From contig NZ_CP098518.1 in assembly GCF_023703795.1 (NCBI RefSeq), positions 496,001-560,000 of the forward strand: a stretch of 64,000 nucleotides of DNA, given 5' to 3'. Below, one piece after another: positions 25,622 to 33,651 of the stretch. The translations under genes were made by a program, and so were the position numbers. The notes below the pieces were generated by a model that had not been told where the DNA came from, ran no database searches, and saw only the letters and a program-made list of their open reading frames with translations. The number at the start of each line of letters is the position of its first letter. Within the stretch, counting starts at the first letter, position 1. This stretch comes from Haloplanus sp. HW8-1 (GTDB lineage: Archaea > Halobacteriota > Halobacteria > Halobacteriales > Haloferacaceae).

Positions 25622-26332
25622 TCAGAACAGCGCCAGCACGGCCGTCGACACCGCCGTGACGACCGACTCCCAGACCGAGAAGCCGGTGACGATGCTCAAC
25701 GCTGTGTCGCCCGCGAAGAAGGCAAAGAGCCCGGCGGAGAAGAAGTGGACCTTCCGGAGGTCCAACCGGTGGGAGAACCGATGGAAAAAGAAGGCGTTTG
25801 CGAGGCTCACCGGAACGATCGCGAGCATCTCCCCCGCCCAGATCGCGGGGTGGGCGCCGTACTGGGCAGCTAGCCCGATGGTGACGAGTTGGGTCTTGTC
25901 GCCGAACTCGCCGGTCGCCATCATCACGAAGATGGGGAGAAACCCTCCGAAGGTGTCCGGCACCTCACGCCCGAACACCGTCGGCTCGAAGTCGGTTGAG
26001 AGCGACGTCACGCCCCCGTCGGTCGCCGTGGGGTCGATCTGCTCCGGGTCGCCGCCCGACGGCGCGGATCGGTAGAGCAGGACCGCGAAGACGAGAAACA
26101 GGACGGCGGTGAACGTATCGAGGACGACGGGCGGGAGTGCGCGCTGAAGCGCCTCGCCGAACAGGATCTCCAGCGCCGTCCACCCGGCGAAGGCCGTTCC
26201 AGCGGCGCTCACGACCACCAGCGGGTTGTAGCGCGTCGAGAGCCCCGCGATGATGAACTGCACCTTCTCGCCGGGCAACACCACGAGTTGGGCGACGAAC
26301 GCGACGGTGAGGATCTCGACCCACCCCGTCAC
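25622..26332 (-). CDS. TMEM165/GDT1 (UPF0016) family cation exporter, probably manganese
   Basis: A 236-residue membrane protein with six spans in two repeats. The second repeat keeps the metal motif EFGDKTQL (near 141). In the first repeat the matching site reads VLPGEKVQF (18-26), so the first acidic residue is Leu and the Asp is Glu. Known relatives (GDT1, MneA) move Mn2+ and Ca2+. Its GTG start overlaps the stop of the DtxR-family regulator gene (GTGA), which supports metal efflux controlled by that regulator. Metal choice is inferred. Confidence 0.85.
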   Translation of the reverse strand: MTGWVEILTVAFVAQLVVLPGEKVQFIIAGLSTRYNPLVVVSAAGTAFAGWTALEILFGEALQRALPPVVLDTFTAVLFLVFAVLLYRSAPSGGDPEQIDPTATDGGVTSLSTDFEPTVFGREVPDTFGGFLPIFVMMATGEFGDKTQLVTIGLAAQYGAHPAIWAGEMLAIVPVSLANAFFFHRFSHRLDLRKVHFFSAGLFAFFAGDTALSIVTGFSVWESVVTAVSTAVLALF

Positions 26333-27024
26333 GCGCCGCTCACCTCCTCCATTCCCTCTCGGTCGGTGCCGGGCGACCGAACGCGGATGGTCCGCGCGAC
26401 CGACTCCGGGAGGCTCTGTTCGTCGTCGCCGATCCGGACGGTTACCATGCCGAACGGCGCCACGTCGACGACGTCGAGTTCCGTTCCCGGTCGGATCCCC
26501 GCGTCGTCGAGGTAGGCGAGTTCCTCCTCGTCGCGGTCACGAACCCGACCGACAACCACACAGTCGCCCGGTTGATGCTCGCTCAGCGGCGTCGTCTCGT
26601 CGCAGTCGAGCGGTCGCAGCTCCGCCCCGGGGATCGGATCGCCGTGTGGATCCACCTCGGGATCGCCGAGCGCGTCGGCCACCCGCCGTTCGAACTCTTC
26701 GGAGATATGATGTTCGAGGGCATCGGCCTCCTCGTGAACGTCGGTCCACGAGTAGTCGAGGTGCTCGGCGAGATACGCTTCCAGCAGCCGGTGGTGCCGG
26801 AGTACCTCCAGCGCGACCGTCTCTCCCTCGGGGGTCAGTTCGACTCCCTTGTACTTCTCGCGTTCCAGCAACTCCCGGTCCGCGAGTTTCTGGACCATGC
26901 TGGTCACCGTCGGTGCCGTCGTGCCAACCTCGTCGGCGATGGCCGAAGTGGCGACCGGCACGCCCTCCTCCGACTGGAGTCGGTAGATCGCCTTGAGATA
27001 GTCCTCCATCGCGTCGCTCAGCAT
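26329..27024 (-). CDS. metal-dependent transcriptional regulator, DtxR/MntR family
   Basis: A 231-residue DNA-binding regulator that responds to Mn2+ or Fe2+. The N-terminal winged helix contains SAIADEVGTTAPTVTSMVQKL (recognition helix, residues 27-47). The dimerisation and metal domain contains RHHRLLEAYLAEHL and HEEADALEHHISEE with the usual His/Glu ligands, and the C-terminus is a FeoA/SH3-like domain (about 150-222). Its ATG is preceded by a TATA box and an inverted repeat, suggesting autoregulation. It is co-translated with a TMEM165-type exporter. Confidence 0.92.
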   Translation of the reverse strand: MLSDAMEDYLKAIYRLQSEEGVPVATSAIADEVGTTAPTVTSMVQKLADRELLEREKYKGVELTPEGETVALEVLRHHRLLEAYLAEHLDYSWTDVHEEADALEHHISEEFERRVADALGDPEVDPHGDPIPGAELRPLDCDETTPLSEHQPGDCVVVGRVRDRDEEELAYLDDAGIRPGTELDVVDVAPFGMVTVRIGDDEQSLPESVARTIRVRSPGTDREGMEEVSGA

Positions 27025-27037
27025 CGATCTACCTGAT

Positions 27038-27060
27038 TTAGATGGGTCTAATAAATAAAA
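27038..27060 (-). promoter_or_regulatory. TATA box and palindromic operator of the DtxR-family operon
   Basis: On the minus strand TTTATTTAT (about 27052-27060) is the TATA box, roughly 32 bases before ATG 27024. Directly after it lies TTAGA-CCCA-TCTAA (27051-27038), a perfect inverted repeat with five-base arms and a four-base spacer, located between the TATA box and the transcription start. A repressor bound there would block initiation. DtxR-family proteins bind such A/T-armed palindromes; binding here is inference. Confidence 0.6.
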
Positions 27061-27099
27061 CTGTCGTGGACAAATGCGAAGTATGCCGATTCGAAATCC

Positions 27100-28272
27100 T
27101 CAGACGCCTTGGCTCATCAGGTGACTCCGGAGCAGATCGGCCGTCTTCACGCCGGCGTCGGCGTTGATAACGACGACCGTCTCGTCGTCGTCGAAGGTCC
27201 CGCGTTGCGACAGCGCCCAGGCACCGGCGGCCGCGGCGCCGCCCGTCGCGCCGACCTCCGTCCCGAGTCGCTGGGTCAGGGCCACCGCGCTCTCGAGCAG
27301 ATCCTCGTCGGGCACGGCCACGGCCTCGCCCCCGGCGTCGGCGAGGGCGTCGAGGGCCATGGCGCCACCCGCGGGGTCGGGGATCTCGAGTTCGCCACAG
27401 ATGGTGTCGGGATGCTCGGCCGGCTTGACGGCGTCGGCGCCGTCCTCGTGGGCCTCGACGATCGGCGCACAGCCTTCGGCCTGGACGGCGTGGACGCGCG
27501 GCACCCGATCGGTCAGTCCGAGTTCGACGAGATCGCGGAAGCCGCGTTCGATCCCCACGAGCGTCTCGCCGGTGCCGACGGCGACGACGACGGCGTCCGG
27601 TGCCGTCCAGTCACGAGCGCCGGCCACTTCGTAGGCTATCGTCCGGTAGCCGTCGTGGCGGTAGGGCGTCGTGAACTCCTGTAGCGAGTGCCAGTCGGTC
27701 ACCAGATCCGACCGGAGCGCCTCCTCTGCGTCCGGATAGCGCCCACCGATCACGCGCATGTCCGCGCCGTGGACGTTCACCATCGCCTTGTTCGGGAAGG
27801 GGGCACGCGAGGGGAGATAGGCGTAACAGTCCGTCTCGATCCGGCCGGCGTAGGCGGCCGCCGACTGTCCGGCGTTGCCCGCCGCCGCCAGCGCCAGCAG
27901 GTCCGCGTCCCGCTTCTCGGCCATCGTCACCGCCGTCGAGAGCCCGCGGTCGAGGATCGTCCCCGTCGGGTTCCGGCCCTCGTCTTTGAGGAGCACGGTG
28001 TCGACGCCGAGGTCGGCCGCCAACCCGTCGGCGTCGAGCAACGGCGTCGCGCCCTCGCCGGCGGAGACGGCGTCGTCCGCGGCCACGGGGAGGAGCGCGT
28101 CGTACGCCCACATCGACCGGGGGTCGGCCGGCAGCGCCGACGGGTCGACGACGTCGAGGTCGTAGACGGGGGTGAGCGGGGCATCGGCGTCGCTCCGGCC
28201 GACGTGGCCCGGATCGTATCGCTCGCCGGTCGCCGTACAGTCGAGGCCGATGAGGGTCTCGGAGATGTCCAT
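27100..28272 (-). CDS. threonine synthase-like protein lacking the PLP lysine
   Basis: A 390-residue protein of the fold-type II PLP family, closest to threonine synthase: GEGATPLLDADGL (72-84), KDEGRNPTG (96-104), AAAGNAGQSAAAYAGR (near 130), AVGTGETLVG and a C-terminal GATGGAAAAGAW. The canonical GSFKDRG that forms the Schiff base reads GTILDRG (104-110), so leucine 107 replaces the catalytic lysine; I checked the codons. It is therefore unlikely to be a normal threonine synthase. It could be a regulatory or scaffold homologue, or use another lysine. Divergent from an FAD oxidoreductase gene. Confidence 0.82.
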   Translation of the reverse strand: MDISETLIGLDCTATGERYDPGHVGRSDADAPLTPVYDLDVVDPSALPADPRSMWAYDALLPVAADDAVSAGEGATPLLDADGLAADLGVDTVLLKDEGRNPTGTILDRGLSTAVTMAEKRDADLLALAAAGNAGQSAAAYAGRIETDCYAYLPSRAPFPNKAMVNVHGADMRVIGGRYPDAEEALRSDLVTDWHSLQEFTTPYRHDGYRTIAYEVAGARDWTAPDAVVVAVGTGETLVGIERGFRDLVELGLTDRVPRVHAVQAEGCAPIVEAHEDGADAVKPAEHPDTICGELEIPDPAGGAMALDALADAGGEAVAVPDEDLLESAVALTQRLGTEVGATGGAAAAGAWALSQRGTFDDDETVVVINADAGVKTADLLRSHLMSQGV

Positions 28273-28343
28273 GCCGGCGGTTGCGACCGGAGGGGCAAAT
28301 CCCTGTCCATGGCTTCTTTACCCTCGCCGGCCGACCGCCCGGT

Positions 28344-29621
28344 ATGGACGACACACCGTCGGTCGCCGTCGCCGGCGCCGGATTGGCGGGGCTGGTCGCC
28401 GCGCGACATCTCGCCGACGCCGGCGCGGACGTCACCGTGTTCGAACGCCGCGACGAGGTCGGTGGCCGGGTCCGAACCCGCCGTCGCGACGGCTTCACCC
28501 TCGACCGTGGCTTCCAGGTGCTGTTCACCGCCTACCCCGCCGTCCGCCGGGAACTCGACCTCCGGGCGCTCGACCTGCAGTCGTTCTCGCCGGGCGCCGT
28601 CATCTGCCGCCCGGGCGAGCGGTCGGTGCTCTCGGATCCGCTCCGCGATCCCCTCTCGCTCACCGAGACGCTGTTCAACCGGGCGGTGACCACGACGGAC
28701 AAACTCCGGACGCTCGCCCTCCGCCAACACGTCGGCGGTCGGGACGAGGCGACCATCTTCGAGAGTTCGGACGCTCCCATCGACGAATACCTCCGCGACT
28801 GGGGGTTCTCCGAGTCGTATCTCGACAACTTCGTCGCCCCCTTCTACGGCGGCATCACCCTCGATCGCTCCCTCTCGACCTCGAAGCGGGTGTTCGAGTA
28901 CACGTTCAAGGCGATGAGCGAGGGCCTGATCGCCCTGCCCGCGGCGGGGATGGCCGCCGTGCCCGCGCAGTTGGCCGACCGTGCCCGAGAGGCGGGAGCG
29001 ACGATCCGTCTCGCGGAACCGGTCGCGGCCGTCGCCGGCGGCGCCGACGGCGTGACGGTCGACACCGAGGCCGACGCCGTCGACGTCGACGCGGCCGTCG
29101 TCGCCACAGACCCGCGCACTGCCGGGCGACTGACCGGCGTGGCTGCCGTCCCCACGACCGCCCGCCCCTCCGTCACCGTCTACTGTACCCTACCCGCCGG
29201 CCCCTCGCTCGACGACGCACGGAAGATCCACCTCAACGCCGGGGACGACCGCCCCAACGCCGTCGTGCCCCTCTCGGCGGTCGCGTCGGAGTACGCCCCC
29301 GACGATCGGCGACTGCTCTGTGCCACGTTCCTCGGCGACGACGCACTCGATACGCCCGATGCCGACCTCGTCTCGGCGACCCGCGAGGCACTCGCGGCGT
29401 GGTATCCCGAGCGCCAGTTCGCCGACCTCGAGGGCGTCCACACCGACCGGATCGAGTTCGCGCAGTTCGCCCAGCCTCCGGGCGTCCACGACGACCTGCC
29501 CGACGTTCGCGACCCGAACGGCCCGGTCTACCTCGCCGGCGACTACACCGCGTGGTCGTCGATCCAGGGGGCGATGCGCAGCGGTCGGGAGGCCGCCGAG
29601 GCGGTCCTCGCGGACCTATAA
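28344..29621 (+). CDS. FAD/NAD(P)-dependent amine-oxidase/desaturase-type oxidoreductase
   Basis: A 425-residue flavoprotein. The N-terminus has VAVAGAGLAGLVAARHL with the GxGxxG dinucleotide motif (11-16), the acidic VFERRDEVGGRVRT block and DRGFQVL, and the C-terminus has VYLAGDYTAWSSIQGAM, the usual FAD-binding end of phytoene-desaturase/protoporphyrinogen-oxidase-like proteins. Substrate unknown. ATG 28344 is about 26 bases after a CTTTAC element, leaderless. Its stop region overlaps the convergent exonuclease gene by 6 bases. Confidence 0.87.
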   Translation: MDDTPSVAVAGAGLAGLVAARHLADAGADVTVFERRDEVGGRVRTRRRDGFTLDRGFQVLFTAYPAVRRELDLRALDLQSFSPGAVICRPGERSVLSDPLRDPLSLTETLFNRAVTTTDKLRTLALRQHVGGRDEATIFESSDAPIDEYLRDWGFSESYLDNFVAPFYGGITLDRSLSTSKRVFEYTFKAMSEGLIALPAAGMAAVPAQLADRAREAGATIRLAEPVAAVAGGADGVTVDTEADAVDVDAAVVATDPRTAGRLTGVAAVPTTARPSVTVYCTLPAGPSLDDARKIHLNAGDDRPNAVVPLSAVASEYAPDDRRLLCATFLGDDALDTPDADLVSATREALAAWYPERQFADLEGVHTDRIEFAQFAQPPGVHDDLPDVRDPNGPVYLAGDYTAWSSIQGAMRSGREAAEAVLADL

Positions 29622-30290
29622 CTCGAACCGACGCTCCGTGCCGAGATACGCCGCGTCGACCGACTCCCCGAGGTCGGCGTAAAACAGCGCCAGCGTCGCC
29701 TCCAGGTCGGTCCGCAGGTAGTGGTCCACGACGTCGGCGAGTGTCGCCCGGAACCGGGCGCCCGTCTCCGTCCCCAGCGTCCGGAGATATGCCGCCCCGA
29801 GTTCCTCGCCGAACCGCTCGTTCGTGACCGACTCGCCCCGCCAGACGGTCGTCGCGGGCGTGTAGCCGTACGCTTCCAGACACGCTTCCAGTCCCGGCCA
29901 CGGCTCGTCGGTCTCCTCGGCGCGTTCCCGTCGGTCGAGAAACAGGTCGACGTGCGTCTCGGAGTCGGTGATCGACGGGCGGTCGAGCGTTGCGTCGTGG
30001 GCCGCCAGTCGCCCCTCGACGAACGGCAGGTCGAACTCGGCGCCGTTGTAGGTGATCAGGGCGTCGGCGTCGCTGCCTTCGAGACGGTCCATGGCGGCTC
30101 GCACCAGCGACACCTCCCCCTCGCCGTCGCGGTGGAACGTCTCGTAGGTCGCCTGGGTGAGGGAGTCGGTTCGCGCGTGGACGCCGACGCCGACCGAGAC
30201 GAGTTCGCCGTCCCGTGGGTTCGTGGCCGTGGTTTCGATGTCTACCGTCGCCACCCTCTCGACGTCCGGGGCCTCGCGGGGGAATCGCAT
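29616..30290 (-). CDS. RNase H-like 3'-5' exonuclease domain protein
   Basis: A 224-residue nuclease candidate. VATVDIETTATNP (13-25) supplies the DEDD exonuclease motif I, ITYNGAEFDLPFVEGRL near 79 motif II and the C-terminal HYLRTDLEATLALFY region motif III (Asp near 200). Similar single-domain proteins in archaea are annotated RNase H-like or YprB-type nucleases. Substrate unknown. The gene sits between the flavoprotein and bPH2 genes, divergent from the latter. Confidence 0.8.
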   Translation of the reverse strand: MRFPREAPDVERVATVDIETTATNPRDGELVSVGVGVHARTDSLTQATYETFHRDGEGEVSLVRAAMDRLEGSDADALITYNGAEFDLPFVEGRLAAHDATLDRPSITDSETHVDLFLDRRERAEETDEPWPGLEACLEAYGYTPATTVWRGESVTNERFGEELGAAYLRTLGTETGARFRATLADVVDHYLRTDLEATLALFYADLGESVDAAYLGTERRFEL

Positions 30291-30375
30291 CGCTCTCCCT
30301 GGCCCGTTGGTCCCACAAGAAGGTTCGTGTCTTCCGGCGACGAACGTTTACAAGCCGACCGCGAGAAGGCGACGT

Positions 30376-30999
30376 ATGGTCTCCCATCCCGACTGGCTCT
30401 CGCTCGACGCCGACGAGACGGCCGTCTGGCGGGGGGCGCCGCGAATCCGGCGCGTCCTGCCGACCGCCGTCGCCACGAGCCTCTGGATCGCCCTCCTCGT
30501 CGCCGGCGCGGTCGTCGCCGTCCGAACCGGGCGGCTCCCGACGGTCGTCACCGTCGGGGCGGCCTTCCTGCTCGCCCTCCCGGCGGTCGGCGCGGCCGTG
30601 GCGGCGTACCTGCGGACGGTGAACGCCGAGTACGTCCTCACCGACCGGAACTGCTATCGCAAACGCGGCGTCCTGTCGACGCGGGTGACGCGTGTCGGCC
30701 TCGCGAACGTCCAGCGCACCGCCCTCCAGAAGGACGTCTGGGGCACCCTCTTCGATTACGGCACCGTCTCGATCAGCACCGCCGGCTCCGAGGGCGTCGA
30801 CCTGCGCTTTCCCGACCTCGACGACCCCGAATCCGCCCGCGACGAACTCCGACGGCTGGTGGGCGCGGCCGAGGCCGACGCCGACGAGGGCCGCGTGCCG
30901 GCCGACCTGGACGCCGCGACGGCCGAGACGCTCCTGACCGAGTTCGGACGGCTCCGTGCGGCGGCCGAGCGCCTCGACCGGGCGGTGACCGACGGATGA
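30376..30999 (+). CDS. bPH2 (DUF304-type) membrane protein, first copy
   Basis: A 207-residue protein with two adjacent spans (about 32-52 and 57-77) followed by a bacterial-type pleckstrin-homology domain: VNAEYVLTDRNCYRKRGVL, VQRTALQKDVWGTLFDYGTVSISTAG. A C-terminal helix of about 50 residues follows. ATG 30376 is 26 bases after a GTTTACA box. Its TGA overlaps the ATG of a paralogue, so the pair arose by duplication and is co-translated. Function unknown; probably membrane-surface binding. Confidence 0.87.
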   Translation: MVSHPDWLSLDADETAVWRGAPRIRRVLPTAVATSLWIALLVAGAVVAVRTGRLPTVVTVGAAFLLALPAVGAAVAAYLRTVNAEYVLTDRNCYRKRGVLSTRVTRVGLANVQRTALQKDVWGTLFDYGTVSISTAGSEGVDLRFPDLDDPESARDELRRLVGAAEADADEGRVPADLDAATAETLLTEFGRLRAAAERLDRAVTDG

Positions 31000-31679
31000 G
31001 CGACGCGCGGACCGACCCGGGCGGCGCCGACGCCACGCCACCCGAGTGGCTCACCCTCGACCCCGACGAGGAGGTGGTCTGGATCGGCCGACCCGCCTTC
31101 GAGACGCTGTACGGCACCATCGCGACGGGACTGGTGTTGACGGTGGTGGTGATCGGCTTCCTGATCCTCCTCGGGGTGCCCTTCGCCTACTACCGGATCC
31201 AGAACACCGAGTACGTCGTGACGACGACGTCGCTGTACGTCAAGACGGGAATCCTCTCGACCAACATCGAGACGGTCGACCTCGACCGCATCCAGAACAC
31301 GGAGTTCAACCGGAGCTTCTGGGGCAAGCAGTTCGACTACGGCTCCATCTCGATCAGCACCGCCGGCAGCAGCGGTGCGGAGATATCCTTCGACGGGATC
31401 CCGGACGCCCCGGCCGTCCGCGACCGCATCACCGAACTCCAGCGCCGACACGCCGACAGCGGGGGTGACGCGGACGATGAGACCCCCGCGAGCGCGGATC
31501 AGGTGGCCGACCTGATCGCGGAGGTCCGCGCGACCCGTGAGGCGTTCGAGCGGATCGAGCGCCACCTCGTCGAGGGGGACGCCCCTGCGGTCGACGCCGA
31601 TCCCACGGCCGGCGCGGACGACGGTACCGACGACGACGGCGACGACGATCAGTCCCGCACGAACGCCTCGTCGCCGTAG
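30996..31679 (+). CDS. bPH2 (DUF304-type) membrane protein, second copy
   Basis: A 227-residue paralogue of the upstream protein, sharing the PEW/PDW-L-x-LD-DE start, IQNTEYVVTTTSLYVKTGIL and the FDYGSISISTAG block. It has one long hydrophobic stretch (about 45-65) rather than two clear spans and an acidic Asp-rich C-terminus. It overlaps the first copy by 4 bases. The last 31 bases also overlap the 3' end of the convergent E1-alpha gene. Confidence 0.87.
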   Translation: MSDARTDPGGADATPPEWLTLDPDEEVVWIGRPAFETLYGTIATGLVLTVVVIGFLILLGVPFAYYRIQNTEYVVTTTSLYVKTGILSTNIETVDLDRIQNTEFNRSFWGKQFDYGSISISTAGSSGAEISFDGIPDAPAVRDRITELQRRHADSGGDADDETPASADQVADLIAEVRATREAFERIERHLVEGDAPAVDADPTAGADDGTDDDGDDDQSRTNASSP

Positions 31680-32743
31680 CGGTCGAGGATATCGAGGAAG
31701 CCGGCGCGCTGCCGGCGGAGTTCCGGTGGCAGGTCCGCGTAGGCGTGGTCGAACATCGACGCCGGGTCGGCCTCGACCTCCGACGCGGCCTCGATCACCG
31801 CGGCGACGTGGTCCTCGACGCTCCGCCTGATCTCCGCGTCGCGGTCGTCGTCCAACCGCCCAGTCCGACGCAGGAAAGACTCGAACCGATCGAGTGGGTC
31901 GCGGTCCTTCCAGCGTTCGACCTCCGCCTCGTCGCGGTAGACGCTCGGGTCGTCGGCTGTGGTGTGGGCGCCATAGCGGTACGTGATCGCCTCGATCAGC
32001 GTCGGCCGCGTCTCGTCCTCGTCGGGGTCGCGGGCCCGATCGACGGCCTCCTTCGTCACCTGATAGCACGCGAGCGGATCCATCCCGTCGACTCGGATAC
32101 CCTCCATGCCGTACGCCGTCGCCTTCTGTGCGATGGTGTCGCTCGCGGTCTGTCGGTCCACGGGGACCGAGATGGCCCAGCCGTTGTTGTTACAGAAAAA
32201 GACCGTCGGCGTGTCGAACACGCCCGCGAAGTTCATCGCCTCGTGAAAGTCCCCCTCGCTCGTGGCGCCGTCGCCGAAGTGGACGACCGTCGCGCGGTCG
32301 TCGCCTTTCAGTTTCGACGCCCACGACATCCCGACCGCGTGGGGCAGGTGGTCGGCGATGGTGATGTTGAGCGGGAAGATGTGGTCGTCGGCCAGGGTCG
32401 CGTTCCCCGACTCGTGACCCATCCAATACGACAGGTAGCCGGCGTCCAGGTCGCGGACGACCACCGCGCCGTGTTCGCGGTACTGATAGAGGATCCAGTC
32501 GTCGTCGGCCAGGGCGTACGTCGACCCCACCTGGGCGCCCTCCTGCCCGGCGCCGGAGGCGAACGTGCCGAGACGTCCCTGCCGCTGGACGTTGATCGCC
32601 CGCTCGTCGAAGTGGCGGGTCAGGCGCATGTCGCGGTACATCCCGAGGAGCGTCTCGTCGTCCAGGTCGGGCACCGCGTCCTCGTCGACGGGAACGCCGT
32701 CCTCGTCGAGTACCCGGACGAACTCCCCCGCCTCGTAATCCAC
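31649..32743 (-). CDS. 2-oxoacid dehydrogenase E1 component, alpha subunit
   Basis: Thiamine-diphosphate-dependent decarboxylase subunit, 364 residues. The TPP motif runs from VVHFGDGATSEGDFHEAMNF (near 156, GDG...) to FFCNNNGWAISVP (NN), with HLPHAVGMSWASK before it and a phosphorylation-type loop YRYGAHTTADDPS near 258. Substrate may be pyruvate or branched 2-oxoacids. No E1-beta, E2 or E3 gene is adjacent, so it is an orphan here. The start is GTG 32743; an in-frame TGA lies three codons upstream, so no longer start exists. A candidate leader ORF precedes it. Confidence 0.9.
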   Translation of the reverse strand: MDYEAGEFVRVLDEDGVPVDEDAVPDLDDETLLGMYRDMRLTRHFDERAINVQRQGRLGTFASGAGQEGAQVGSTYALADDDWILYQYREHGAVVVRDLDAGYLSYWMGHESGNATLADDHIFPLNITIADHLPHAVGMSWASKLKGDDRATVVHFGDGATSEGDFHEAMNFAGVFDTPTVFFCNNNGWAISVPVDRQTASDTIAQKATAYGMEGIRVDGMDPLACYQVTKEAVDRARDPDEDETRPTLIEAITYRYGAHTTADDPSVYRDEAEVERWKDRDPLDRFESFLRRTGRLDDDRDAEIRRSVEDHVAAVIEAASEVEADPASMFDHAYADLPPELRRQRAGFLDILDRYGDEAFVRD

Positions 32744-32745
32744 GA

Positions 32746-32841
32746 TCAGTCACCCCGTCCGCGTCGCCGTTCGTCGGTCCACCGACGCAATCGAGGGAGT
32801 CGGTGTCCGTAGCCCTGCCGTGATCCTGACCGTCCGTGCAT
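32746..32841 (-). CDS. candidate 31-residue leader peptide upstream of the E1-alpha gene
   Basis: A TTTACA-type TATA element (plus-strand GTAAATC, about 32866-32872) lies 28 bases before ATG 32841. The ORF from this ATG (starts MHGRSGSRQGYG) ends with TGA at 32748-32746, two bases before the GTG start of the E1-alpha gene. No closer A/T-rich promoter is visible, so the E1-alpha mRNA should begin at this ATG. Composition is arginine-rich, as chance frames are in this genome, so only position argues for it. Confidence 0.4.
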   Translation of the reverse strand: MHGRSGSRQGYGHRLPRLRRWTDERRRGRGD

Positions 32842-32872
32842 ACCTCGGCCGAGGACCTCCGTCGTGTAAATC

Positions 32873-33601
32873 CTATCGCCGAAGATGGGGCCGCAGGTCG
32901 CCGAGGGGCGGGAACCACAGCGATCCGGATGGTCCATCTCCACCGGCCGTCGTCCGGTCGCCCGCGGTCGACGGGGCCTCCTCGATCACCCCGGGACGGA
33001 GGGTGTCGAGATCAGTCACCAGCGGCGAGTCCACGCCCGCCCGACGCTCGATTCTGACACCGGCAGCGAGCGTCGAGAAGGCCGGAACCACCAGCACCGG
33101 ACGGTCGCGATAGCCGGCGGCCGTCCGCAAGAAACAGTCGCGTTTCCGCCCCTCGACGGTCAGCGACGGATGGACGTGACCGCAGACGTACCGCTCGCCG
33201 TCGGTCTCGGGGCGCGCGTGGCCGTGACAGACAACCGTCCCGTCGCTCAGTCGGTAGGCGTCGTGGACCGTTCCCGGCCAGGCATCGTCGAGGCCGCCGT
33301 CGTGGTTGCCGGCTACGGCGACGGGTCGTGCCCCCGCCGCCCGAACCCGCCCCGCAAGCGCTCGTACCGTCCCGACCGTCCGCGGCCGCGGCGCGCCGAA
33401 CCGATGGAGCACGTCGCCCGCGAACACGACAGTCTCGGGATTCGTCGCGGCCAGGATCGCTCCCAGGCGGTCCCGGAGGTCCGCACGCTCGTCGAGTAGG
33501 AGGCCGACGTTCGACGCCGCGGCCCGTCCGACGTGAAGGTCGGCGACGACGAGCGTCGACGTCGCCGGCAGGTAGACCGCTCGCCCGTGCGTCCGAAGCA
33601 T
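32873..33601 (-). CDS. metallophosphoesterase
   Basis: A 242-residue calcineurin-type phosphoesterase. The metal-binding blocks occur in order: VADLHVGRA (near 19), FAGDVLHRFG, AGNHDGG, CHGHARP and CGHVHPS. It fits the archaeal YkuE/Icc-like family often described only as phosphoesterase; substrate unknown. The ATG at 33601 is 29 bases after a CTTTGCC element and is preferred to the TTG at 33634. Confidence 0.9.
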   Translation of the reverse strand: MLRTHGRAVYLPATSTLVVADLHVGRAAASNVGLLLDERADLRDRLGAILAATNPETVVFAGDVLHRFGAPRPRTVGTVRALAGRVRAAGARPVAVAGNHDGGLDDAWPGTVHDAYRLSDGTVVCHGHARPETDGERYVCGHVHPSLTVEGRKRDCFLRTAAGYRDRPVLVVPAFSTLAAGVRIERRAGVDSPLVTDLDTLRPGVIEEAPSTAGDRTTAGGDGPSGSLWFPPLGDLRPHLRR

Positions 33602-33651
33602 CCACACGGCCGACCGGAGGGTCCGGACGGGCAAAGCGGTGACGGGACGGG

